Source of the DNA: Archangium violaceum
GTDB taxonomy: Bacteria > Myxococcota > Myxococcia > Myxococcales > Myxococcaceae
Assembly (NCBI RefSeq): GCF_016859125.1
Contig: NZ_CP069338.1
Location: 2,754,501 to 2,818,500, forward strand
DNA length: 64,000 bases
Direction of reading: 5' to 3'
In this document: piece after piece, positions 46,207 to 53,931 of the stretch
How positions within the stretch are numbered: the stretch's first letter is position 1
How the letters are laid out: each line of letters opens with the position of its first letter
Program-made: the position numbers and the translations under genes
Notes under the pieces: model-generated
Told to the model about the DNA's origin: nothing
The model's database searches: none
What the model saw: only the letters and a program-made list of their open reading frames with translations

Positions 46207-46591
46207 GGGCGTTCCTCATCCCCGCAGGTTGCCATTCGCCAAGGAAGTATCCGCTGCCTGAACAAAAGTCCAGCCCGCGCTTGAGGGTGAGCGGGGCCGG
46301 TGGGTGAGCGCTCAGGGTAATCGGCGGGCCCGGGTAGAAGCAGCCGGAGGTGGATGGGCTGCGCGCTGGACCCAGGGGGTCAGCGTTGGTGGCGCGAGGG
46401 GGTTCGTTTCCGCTGTCGCTCTACACCCGGTAGATGAGGGCAGGAGGCCCATGACAAGCGCGTCCGCGGGGAAGTCCCGCGCGTGCCAACCCTGGCACGT
46501 TCCTCCAGGCCGCCCGGCGCCTCCCGGAGCGCTCCGGTCCCCAACCCCCCGGGACCACTGGCCAACACTCGCTTCCAGCGCTCGTCTACTA
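46207..46591. other. Gene-free stretch
   Basis: I see no gene, repeat or regulatory element that stands out here. Confidence 0.5.
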
Positions 46592-47368
46592 CTACCTCCC
46601 CTTCTGAGCTGGAGGGTGGCCGCTGGAACCACCCCCGGAGGAGCTCCGCGGCGCGCGCTCCTCGGGCGTGAAGACGAGCCCGTCCAGCACGCCATAGGCA
46701 TAGAGCGCCGCGAAGGCGTACGCCCCCACCAGGTAGGAGACGTTGAGCACCCGGGCCGTGGCCGCGTCCTCGGCGGTGTATTTGCCGTCGGAGCCACGCA
46801 GCGCCAGCGCCGTGCCGAGCGAGGCCGCGGACACGACGAAGGCACTCCCCTGCGTCACCGCCATCACGGTGCCTTTCGTCTCCCGCTGGTGCACGAAATG
46901 ACCCACGCCAAAGGGCATCAGGTACCAACCCCTCGAGGGCGCGGGGGGCCGTGGTCGCGACACCCACTCCACCCGCACGGGCTCGGGACGCTCCGGAGGG
47001 ATGAGCACGGGACGGCGGCGCTGCTCGGCCCGCTCGGAGATGCTCGCGGCGCGCTGGGTGCGCACCCGCTCCACGAAGGCGACGAAGTCCGGCGGGTACA
47101 GCAGTGGATCCAGCTTCGCACCGGGGCTCGCCGCCAGTCCCTCCACGACCTCGCGCTCCGCCCGGCCCGGGTCTTCCTCGGCGTGGTACGTAGCGGCCAG
47201 CAGCAGGTGGGCCTCGGCTTCCCGTGCGGCGTCGCTCAACCGCAACGGGTAGAGGAGCGATTCCAGCTCGGTACGAGCCTTGGCCAGTTCCCCGGCCTGG
47301 TACGCCTCGCGAGCGGGCTCCAGCTCCGGGAAGGAGGACAGCAGCACGGCCATCACGAGCGCCATCAT
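46592..47368 (-). CDS. TPR-like membrane protein at the end of the kinase operon
   Basis: 258 residues; its ATG overlaps the kinase stop (ATGA). A helical TPR-like N-terminus (AREAYQAGELAKARTELESL) is followed by a Pro-rich stretch and then two hydrophobic segments (VMAVTQGSAFVVSAASLGTA and SYLVGAYAFAALYAYGVLDG). The protein may be the kinase's partner or substrate. Inference from coupling. Confidence 0.65.
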   Translation of the reverse strand: MMALVMAVLLSSFPELEPAREAYQAGELAKARTELESLLYPLRLSDAAREAEAHLLLAATYHAEEDPGRAEREVVEGLAASPGAKLDPLLYPPDFVAFVERVRTQRAASISERAEQRRRPVLIPPERPEPVRVEWVSRPRPPAPSRGWYLMPFGVGHFVHQRETKGTVMAVTQGSAFVVSAASLGTALALRGSDGKYTAEDAATARVLNVSYLVGAYAFAALYAYGVLDGLVFTPEERAPRSSSGGGSSGHPPAQKGR

Positions 47369-49191
47369 GGCGAGGACCTCAACACCACCTCGGTCCGCGC
47401 TCCCGCCACCACGTTCACTTCGCGTCGCAGGAAGCCTCCGCCTGGAACCCGCGCCGAGAACACATGCCCGCCGTGCTCCACCGTCACCGGCCCCGGCAGT
47501 GGCGCCACACCCAGCTCGGTCCCATCGACGAGGATGAGAGCTCCCACGGGCGCGACGATGCGCACCTCGGCCTTGCGCACCCGCAGGGTGAGCTCGCGCG
47601 ACACCGACTCGCCCGGGGACACCTGGAGGATCTCCTCGATCGGGTCACACAACGGATTGTCGAAGCGCAGCCGGTGCGTGCCCGGCGACAGGCGCAGCTC
47701 TCGCACGCGGGGCGTATAGCCCCGGCTCTGCCCGTCCACGAACACCTCGGCCCAGGGTCGCGTCACCACCTGCAACGTCGCGGGCTCCTGCGACTTTGGC
47801 GAGGGCGTTTCAGCGACGGCGACAGGAGGCGCCTCCACCCGGAGTGGCTCCACGGGGTGGACGGCCGGGGGCTCCGTCCTCTTCTTCGACGGCACCGGGC
47901 GAGGCGTCCGCGTCCGCGTGGCACGAGGGACCGGCTCCGAGTCCACGGGCGCGGTCGCCTCCTGCTCCCGAACCAGCTCCGGGGCAGGTTCTTGAACCGG
48001 CGCCGCAACGGGCTCCGGAGGAGGTGAGGTCGCCGGAAGGACCGGGGCCGTCACCACGGCCTCTGGCGCTCCCGGGTGTCGCGCCCAGACCCAGACGCCC
48101 AGGGCCACGAGAAGGCACGCCAGCACGGCGCCGCCCACGAGGGCCCTCGAGCGGCGCACGGGCGGTCGCGCGCGCAGCAACTCGCGCACCTCGGCGGAGT
48201 CCGGACGGAGCGACAGGGCCGCGTTGAGCAGCTTCGCCGCCCGGGCTCCCTCCCCCTTGGAGAGCAGCGCCCCCCCCTCCTCCAGCAACCGTTGGAAGTG
48301 GACCTCGCGCCACTTCGCGCATCCGGCCTCCGGCTCCTGGAAGAAGCCACGGGAGACCTCGGCGGGAGGTCCGGCGAGGCGTCCCACCACCCCCTCCAGG
48401 AGCGAAGCCAGCTCCGCGCCATTCCGTGGCCGGGCGCGCGCGTCCCGGGCGAGGCATCGGGCCACCAGTTCAGCCAGCGGCTCGGGCGTGCCGGGCACCA
48501 CCTCATCGAGCCGTGGCGCGTCCCGCGTCATCACCGCGGTCACCAGGTGCCCGCTCCCCTTGCCCGCGTGCGGCGTCGTCCCGGCGACCAGCTCGAAGAG
48601 GAGCACACCCACCGCGTAGACGTCCGAGGCCGGGGAGAAGGCCCCCGTATCCAGCCGCTCGGGTGCCATGTACGCGAGCGAACCCGTGACGGTGCCGGTG
48701 CTCGTCAGCCGCTCGTCGTCCGCCAACGCGGCGAGGCCGAAGTCCGCCAGCTTCAACGTCCCGCTCCGCGACAGGAGCACGTTCTCCGGCTTCACGTCCC
48801 GGTGCACCACACCGTGCGCGTGCGCCTCCCCCAGCGCCCGCGCCAGCGTCCAGCCCAGCACCGCCGCCACCACGGGCGGCACGGGCGCGAGCCGGTGGGC
48901 CAGCGCGCGCAGATCCTCGCCCTGCACCCACTCGCACACGAGGAAGGGCCCCCGGCGGGCGTCCTCACCGAAGTCGTGAACCTCCAGCACGTGGGGGTGT
49001 TTGATGGAGGCCGCCAGCTCGGCCTCCCGGCGGAAGCGCTCGGCGCGGCGCCCATCCTCGCCCGGATGCATCACCTTCACCGCCACCCGGCGCGCCAGCC
49101 GGGTGTCCCGGGCCAGGAAGACCGTGGCCATGCCGCCTCGCCCCAGCTCCTGCTCCAACTGGTAGCGGCCGGCCAGCAATTCGTCCGTCAT
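47365..49191 (-). CDS. Ser/Thr protein kinase with PEGA domains
   Basis: 608 residues. The kinase domain (about 1-275) is complete: glycine loop LGRGGMATVFLA, VAVKVMHPG with the ATP Lys, catalytic loop VVHRDVKPENVLL, and DFGLA. A single membrane helix near residue 345 (LVGGAVLACLLVALGVWVWA) exports the C-terminus. The latter carries PEGA-type domains (RPWAEVFVDGQSRGYTPRVR, then GALILVDGTELGVAPLPG). The layout is a transmembrane kinase with an outer ligand-binding part, of the kind common in myxobacteria. It overlaps the downstream gene by 4 nt. Confidence 0.93.
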   Translation of the reverse strand: MTDELLAGRYQLEQELGRGGMATVFLARDTRLARRVAVKVMHPGEDGRRAERFRREAELAASIKHPHVLEVHDFGEDARRGPFLVCEWVQGEDLRALAHRLAPVPPVVAAVLGWTLARALGEAHAHGVVHRDVKPENVLLSRSGTLKLADFGLAALADDERLTSTGTVTGSLAYMAPERLDTGAFSPASDVYAVGVLLFELVAGTTPHAGKGSGHLVTAVMTRDAPRLDEVVPGTPEPLAELVARCLARDARARPRNGAELASLLEGVVGRLAGPPAEVSRGFFQEPEAGCAKWREVHFQRLLEEGGALLSKGEGARAAKLLNAALSLRPDSAEVRELLRARPPVRRSRALVGGAVLACLLVALGVWVWARHPGAPEAVVTAPVLPATSPPPEPVAAPVQEPAPELVREQEATAPVDSEPVPRATRTRTPRPVPSKKRTEPPAVHPVEPLRVEAPPVAVAETPSPKSQEPATLQVVTRPWAEVFVDGQSRGYTPRVRELRLSPGTHRLRFDNPLCDPIEEILQVSPGESVSRELTLRVRKAEVRIVAPVGALILVDGTELGVAPLPGPVTVEHGGHVFSARVPGGGFLRREVNVVAGARTEVVLRSSP

Positions 49192-49229
49192 TCCGTGCCC
49201 ATTCTAGAAAGCCCCTTCCACCCGGGCAA

Positions 49230-49787
49230 TCACCCCGGCCGGCAGACGCGCGCCGATTTCCCCGGCGCCACCAACACACACGTCCCCGGTGCGCCTTCAG
49301 GGCACTGCGCGTCGGCGGTGCAGGGTTGATGGCATTGTTTCTCTCCGCCCCCCAGGGCCACGCAGAAGCCACAGCGGCCGCACTCGGTGGAGCTTTTGCA
49401 CCAGGCCCCCAGGTTCGAGGGAGGCCCCTCGGTGCATGCCTCGACGCATTCAAAATCCGGAGCGCACTGGTAGCCGAGCCGGCAGGGGATCCCCAGGCAG
49501 CCCTCCTCACAACGGCCCTCGTCGCAGAAGACCCCGTAGGAGCACGTGCCATAGCCTCCACACGGCTGGGTGACCCGGGGGCCCTTCTCACAATGGTTGT
49601 CCTCGCTGGCGTCATCGCAGCGCTGTCCGTCCGGACAGTCCTGGTCCTTCACGCACGCCCACGGTCCCGCGTCGGTGACGGTGTCCGGCTCCCGGACGTC
49701 GATGTCGAGAGGGCAGCCCAGCACGGTCACCAGGGCGAGCGGCGCGAGGAGTCGGACGGGTCGGGACATGGATGCACGGGAATACAT
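49230..49787 (-). CDS. Cys-rich lipoprotein
   Basis: 185 residues from ATG at 49787, directly after the sigma54-activator stop (TGAATG) and after GAGGAG. A lipobox LVTVLGC is followed by about 20 Cys, often as CxxxxxC pairs (DQDCPDGQRC, CGGYGTCSYGVFC), expected to form disulfides outside the cytoplasm. EGF-like spacing is possible, but no family is firm. It sits between a regulator and a kinase, so it may be their sensor. Confidence 0.6.
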   Translation of the reverse strand: MYSRASMSRPVRLLAPLALVTVLGCPLDIDVREPDTVTDAGPWACVKDQDCPDGQRCDDASEDNHCEKGPRVTQPCGGYGTCSYGVFCDEGRCEEGCLGIPCRLGYQCAPDFECVEACTEGPPSNLGAWCKSSTECGRCGFCVALGGGEKQCHQPCTADAQCPEGAPGTCVLVAPGKSARVCRPG

Positions 49788-51524
49788 TCAGGGCTCCTCG
49801 CCCAGGTAGCGGAAGATGGAGCGCAGCCCGATCCCGAGCGCCTGCGCCGCGTCCTTCTTGCTGCCGCCGCTCCGGGCGATGGCCTCGCGCACGTAGCGCT
49901 GCACGAAGGCCTCGCGCGCCTCCTCCAGCGGCACCAGCGGCGCCGCGTCCGCCCCCAGCTCCAGGTCCTCGGGGCCGATGAGCTCTCCCGGGGCGAGGAT
50001 CGCCGCGCGCCGCACCCGCGACACCAGCTCGCGCACGTTGCCCGGAAAGGGATGGCCGCGCAGGGCCCCGGTGGCCTTCTGGGTGAAGCCCCGCGCGCGC
50101 CGGGCCTCGCGGCTCAGCACGTGGTGGGCGATGAGCAGCACGTCGTCCCCGCGCTCGCGCAGGGGCGGCACCTCCACGCGGACCTCGTCCAGGCGGAAGA
50201 GCAGATCCCCTCGGAAGCGGCCCTCCTCCACCAGCGCCTTCAGGGGCCGGTGCGTGGCGGCCACCACGCGCATGTCCACCTTGCGTGGATGGTTCTCCCC
50301 CAGCCGCGTCACCTCGCGCTCCTGCACCACGCGCAACAGGCGGGACTGGAGCGACAGCGGCATGTCGCCCACCTCATCCAGGAAGAGCGTGCCCCCGTCC
50401 GCGGCCTCCACCAGCCCGGGCCGATCCGTCCCCGCCCCCGAGAAGGCACCCTTCACGTGGCCGAACAGCTCCCGCTCGATGAGCGACTCGGGCAGGGCCG
50501 CGCAGTTGATGGCCACCAGCCGCCCGCGCCTTCCACTGCGCCGGTGCAGCGCCCGCGCCACCTCCTCCTTGCCCGTGCCCGTCTCGCCCTGGATGAGCAC
50601 GTGGAGCGAGGTGGGCGCCAGCCGCTCCACCAGCCGGTACATCGCGCGCATCGCGTGTGACTCGCCGATGAGCCCCTCGAAGGTGGCCGCTTCGATGCGC
50701 TGGGTGAGGCTGTCCACCCGCGTGCGCAGCTCCATCAACTCGCGCGAGGTGGCCAGCAGCAACGCCGCGAGCGAGGACAGGGCCATGGCCTCTTCCAGCT
50801 CCCGCGGGGAGAACGGCGGGCGGCCCCCACGCCGTCCGAGGTACACGATGGACAGCGGCGCCGTTCCCCCGCGCAGGGGCAGCACCAGGGCGGAGGTGAG
50901 GCGCAGGGCCACGACACTGGGCGCCCCGGCCAGCGCCGCGTCCGCGGCCACGTCCGCCACGAGCACGGGAGCGCCCGAGGCCACCACCTGATCCACCAGG
51001 CTGTCCACGACCGCCGCCTCTGGCACCGGCCCGGTGGAACATATGACGTGGCGCCGCGGCCCCTCCACCGACACGAGGAAGCCCACGTCCGCGTCCGCCA
51101 CCTCCGCGAGCCCGCGCATGGCCACGTCCAGGAGCTCCACGGGGGGCCGCTGCACCATCAGCCGCGAGGCGAAGCCCGTCAACACCGCCAACAGCCGTCC
51201 CGCCGGTGCCGCCTCCGGCGCGGAGTCCACGACCGGCCGGGCCGCTTCGGAGGAGAGCAGGGTGAGGGAGATGCGTCCCACGGAGAAGGACTCTCCCGGA
51301 GCGAGCGGCGCCACTTCCACGCGCTTGTTGCGCACGCGCACCTCGCAGCCCCTGGCCGCGGCGGACACCGTCCAGCCCCGCGCGTCCTGGAAGAGCAGCG
51401 CATGGCTGGGCTTCACGCCTGGCGCCTGGAGGACGACGTCACACGCGGCATCGGAGCCCACGGACACCACGGGTTTCTCCAGGACTACATGACGGCCATC
51501 GGGCAGGGCGAGCACGTGCGGCAT
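49788..51524 (-). CDS. FHA-GAF sigma54-dependent transcriptional activator
   Basis: 578 residues from ATG at 51524, where the FHA domain starts. FHA (about 1-100, with VSVGSDAACDVVL), GAF (about 120-280), then the AAA+ domain (GETGTGKEE Walker A, GAFSGAGTDRP sigma54 loop, and the GGTLFLDEVGD Walker B), and a C-terminal Fis-type helix-turn-helix (KKDAAQALGIGLRSIFRYL). FHA domains read phosphothreonine, so a Ser/Thr kinase such as the one at 47365 may signal to it. It starts the operon. Confidence 0.92.
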   Translation of the reverse strand: MPHVLALPDGRHVVLEKPVVSVGSDAACDVVLQAPGVKPSHALLFQDARGWTVSAAARGCEVRVRNKRVEVAPLAPGESFSVGRISLTLLSSEAARPVVDSAPEAAPAGRLLAVLTGFASRLMVQRPPVELLDVAMRGLAEVADADVGFLVSVEGPRRHVICSTGPVPEAAVVDSLVDQVVASGAPVLVADVAADAALAGAPSVVALRLTSALVLPLRGGTAPLSIVYLGRRGGRPPFSPRELEEAMALSSLAALLLATSRELMELRTRVDSLTQRIEAATFEGLIGESHAMRAMYRLVERLAPTSLHVLIQGETGTGKEEVARALHRRSGRRGRLVAINCAALPESLIERELFGHVKGAFSGAGTDRPGLVEAADGGTLFLDEVGDMPLSLQSRLLRVVQEREVTRLGENHPRKVDMRVVAATHRPLKALVEEGRFRGDLLFRLDEVRVEVPPLRERGDDVLLIAHHVLSREARRARGFTQKATGALRGHPFPGNVRELVSRVRRAAILAPGELIGPEDLELGADAAPLVPLEEAREAFVQRYVREAIARSGGSKKDAAQALGIGLRSIFRYLGEEP

Positions 51525-51999
51525 GGGCGGAGGGAGATGGTATGGTCCCGCCGCGAATCCCGATAGGGAACCGGAGTGGCAACGAACACGCGTGCGTGGC
51601 GCTGGAGGCCTTTGCTGTCCGTGATGGTGGGGGCCCTTTCCTCCGTGCACTGCATCGACCTTCCCAGGACGTCCTTCTCCTGCTCGACGGACGAAGACCG
51701 CAGCGTATCGAGCGGGCCTTCGCGCAGAACGTACATCCCCAAGGCAGACGGGCGGCAAAGACCGCCTGGCATCGCCTCGAAAGAGGACCTGCGGGAGCGG
51801 GTGCGCAAGTTCAAGCTGCTGCGCTCCCCCAAGCAGGAGTGGAGGAGGCGAACGAGGCGCCCCAGGCAGCGGCCAGCAAGGAGCCGCTGAAGGAGAGGAG
51901 GGCGCGAGTGGACCAGGCCGAGCTGCGCAGGAGGACGTTCGACATCGACGTGTCCGCCTGCGTGAGGTGTGGAGGCAGCCGTCCTGTCATGGCGTTGCG
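51525..51999 (+). pseudogene. IS91-like transposase C-terminal relic
   Basis: Near 51730-51995 the plus strand reads, in one frame, LRRRTFDIDVSACVRCGGSR, the zinc-ribbon end of IS91-type transposases (normally RRTFxIDVxACxxCGGRMR). It is preceded by an Ala-rich tract and degraded sequence. The stretch has no intact gene. The relic ends at the stop of the next minus-strand gene. Confidence 0.55.
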
Positions 52000-53100
52000 T
52001 CACAGGCTCCGAGCCTCCGCCGAGGGGAGCACGGCCATCCGCCGGCCCGCCTCCGAAGCCTCCACGAGGGTGTCGAGCAGCCGGTGCAGCTCGAGGGCGT
52101 CATGGAAGGTCGGCGCGAGCCGGGTGCCCTCGGTGAGGTCGCGAGCGAACGCGGCATACAGGTGCGCGACCTCCAGGGCCTCCCCGCTCAGCCCCGACTC
52201 CGGGAGCCACAGGTAGCGCTCGGGCGTGGGCAGCGTCTCCAGCGGAGTGCCCTCCCCTCGCGTCCCCGCCACAGTCAGGTCCCCGCGCAGGACCAGGTCT
52301 CCCTCCGTGCCGGTGAGGGTGATGCCGATGTCCCCACCACTGCGCTTCCCTGCCTCGAAGTGGGCGGAGAGCACCGCCCCATTCCGAAGCGTCCCGCTGA
52401 GCAGGACCTGGTCGGGTGACGTCACCGGCACGGCCTCGCCACTCTCGATGAGGACCGTGTGGTCGAACTGCCGGGCCACGACGGCGGACACGTCGCGAAT
52501 CCCGCCGACCACCGCCAGCAGCGTGTCCAGGTAGTGCGCCGCGAGGATGGTGAGCGCGTTCACCCCGTTCGCGGCATCGGCGGTATAGGCGGCCGCCGCC
52601 GGGCGCCGGGCCCCCATCAATGGAAGGGCCACGCGCAGCGTCGCCGAGCGCACCCGGCCCACGTAGCCGTCGGCGACCAGGTCCTTCAGGTAGCGCACGC
52701 CGGGGGCCAGCCGCCGCTGCAGCCCCACGACATGGCGCACGCCGGCGACCTCGGCCCGCGCCAGCATCGCGGCCGTCTGCGCCGTCGAGGTGCCGGCGGG
52801 CCACTCGCAGAGGACGTGCTTTCCCGCGTCCACGGCCGCCCGGACGAGCCGCTCGTGGTCCGGCCCCCGGACGGAGACGACCACCAGGTCGACCTCGGGA
52901 TGGGCCACGAGCGCCTCCGCCCGGTCGAAGGCGTGCGGAACCCCGAAGCGGCGCGCCGTCTCCTCGGCGCTCTCCCGCCGCGTCGTGCTGACCGCGGTGA
53001 CCTCGTACCGAGGCAGCGCCTTCAGCGCCGGCAGATGCATCTGCGTGGCCCAGCCACCGCGAGTGCTCGCTCCAATGACTCCCACCCGAATCCGGCGCAT
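52000..53100 (-). CDS. Gfo/Idh/MocA family oxidoreductase
   Basis: 366 residues from ATG at 53100, backed by GGGAGGAC upstream; longer in-frame starts are not supported. The N-terminal Rossmann fold has the dinucleotide motif VGVIGASTRGGWATQMHLPA, and the EWP motif CEWPAGTS replaces the usual EKP (Lys lost to Trp-Pro), which affects the catalytic Lys. Substrate unknown. It diverges from the TetR gene with a palindrome between, so that regulator probably controls it. Confidence 0.85.
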   Translation of the reverse strand: MRRIRVGVIGASTRGGWATQMHLPALKALPRYEVTAVSTTRRESAEETARRFGVPHAFDRAEALVAHPEVDLVVVSVRGPDHERLVRAAVDAGKHVLCEWPAGTSTAQTAAMLARAEVAGVRHVVGLQRRLAPGVRYLKDLVADGYVGRVRSATLRVALPLMGARRPAAAAYTADAANGVNALTILAAHYLDTLLAVVGGIRDVSAVVARQFDHTVLIESGEAVPVTSPDQVLLSGTLRNGAVLSAHFEAGKRSGGDIGITLTGTEGDLVLRGDLTVAGTRGEGTPLETLPTPERYLWLPESGLSGEALEVAHLYAAFARDLTEGTRLAPTFHDALELHRLLDTLVEASEAGRRMAVLPSAEARSL

Positions 53101-53135
53101 GTGTCCTCCCGAGTCCCACCGCGAAATACACATCA

Positions 53136-53179
53136 CAAGCGGAGGGTTGCTCCGTTTATATACGGAGGCATCCTCCGCT
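53136..53179. promoter_or_regulatory. Nested palindromic operator between divergent genes
   Basis: Outer arms aagcggagg (53136-53144) and cctccgctt (53171-53179) are perfect. Inside is tccgtttatatacgga (53150-53165), whose 5-bp arms are also complementary and whose A/T-rich centre could hold a -10 box. The position, between the oxidoreductase and TetR genes, fits a TetR-type operator that controls both. Confidence 0.65.
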
Positions 53180-53200
53180 TCGCAACACGAGGTTCGCGCC

Positions 53201-53797
53201 ATGGCCCGTTCTCCAGGAAGACCCACCCCGGAAGCAGAGCGACCGCTGCGCGCGGATGCACGGCGCAACCGCGAGCAGCTCCTGGTGGCCGCGCACGAGG
53301 CCTTCACCGAGTACGGCGCGGACGCCTCGCTCGACGACATCGCGCGGCGCGCGGGGGTGGGTATCGGGACGCTCTACCGCCACTTCCCGGACCGCGACGC
53401 GCTCCTGGTCGCGACGTTGGAGGAGCGACTGGTGGCGCTCCGCGACAAGGGACGGGCCCTGCTCGAAACCCCGGATGCGGTGGACGCCGTGGTGGCGTGG
53501 ATGAAGGTCCTCATCAAGCACCTCACCACGTACCAGGGCATGGTCGGCACCATCCGCGCGGGGCTGCATGGTGTGTCCACGGCGTGTGAGCAGGTGAAGG
53601 AAGCCGGGGCAGCGCTCCTCTCTCGCGCCCAGACGGCCGGAGAAATCCGGAGTGACATCGACCACGACGACCTGGAGGCCCTGGCCGTGGCGGTGGCGTT
53701 CACCGGGCAGCAGCCCGCGTCGGAGCCGGCCCGCGCACGGCGGATGCTCACGGTCATCATCGACGGGCTGCGGGTCCGCGCACCCGGGACGAAGTAG
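53201..53797 (+). CDS. TetR-family transcriptional regulator
   Basis: 198 residues from ATG at 53201. The helix-turn-helix is clear (FTEYGADASLDDIARRAGVG, then IGTLYRHFPDRDALL), followed by a ligand-binding helical domain of the usual size. The gene diverges from the Gfo/Idh/MocA gene and should act on the palindrome between them. The effector is unknown; the oxidoreductase substrate is a candidate. Confidence 0.93.
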   Translation: MARSPGRPTPEAERPLRADARRNREQLLVAAHEAFTEYGADASLDDIARRAGVGIGTLYRHFPDRDALLVATLEERLVALRDKGRALLETPDAVDAVVAWMKVLIKHLTTYQGMVGTIRAGLHGVSTACEQVKEAGAALLSRAQTAGEIRSDIDHDDLEALAVAVAFTGQQPASEPARARRMLTVIIDGLRVRAPGTK

Positions 53798-53931
53798 CGC
53801 GCCCGAGCAGGCAGCCGAGGTCGCCTGGGGGAGTTCCTGAGATGTCCGGCCCCTGACATAGGGTGCGCGCCCGCCCCGCCTCCGGAGCAGTGCGCCAGGA
53901 GCGCCAGTCAGGAGCAGGAAGGAGGGCGAGG

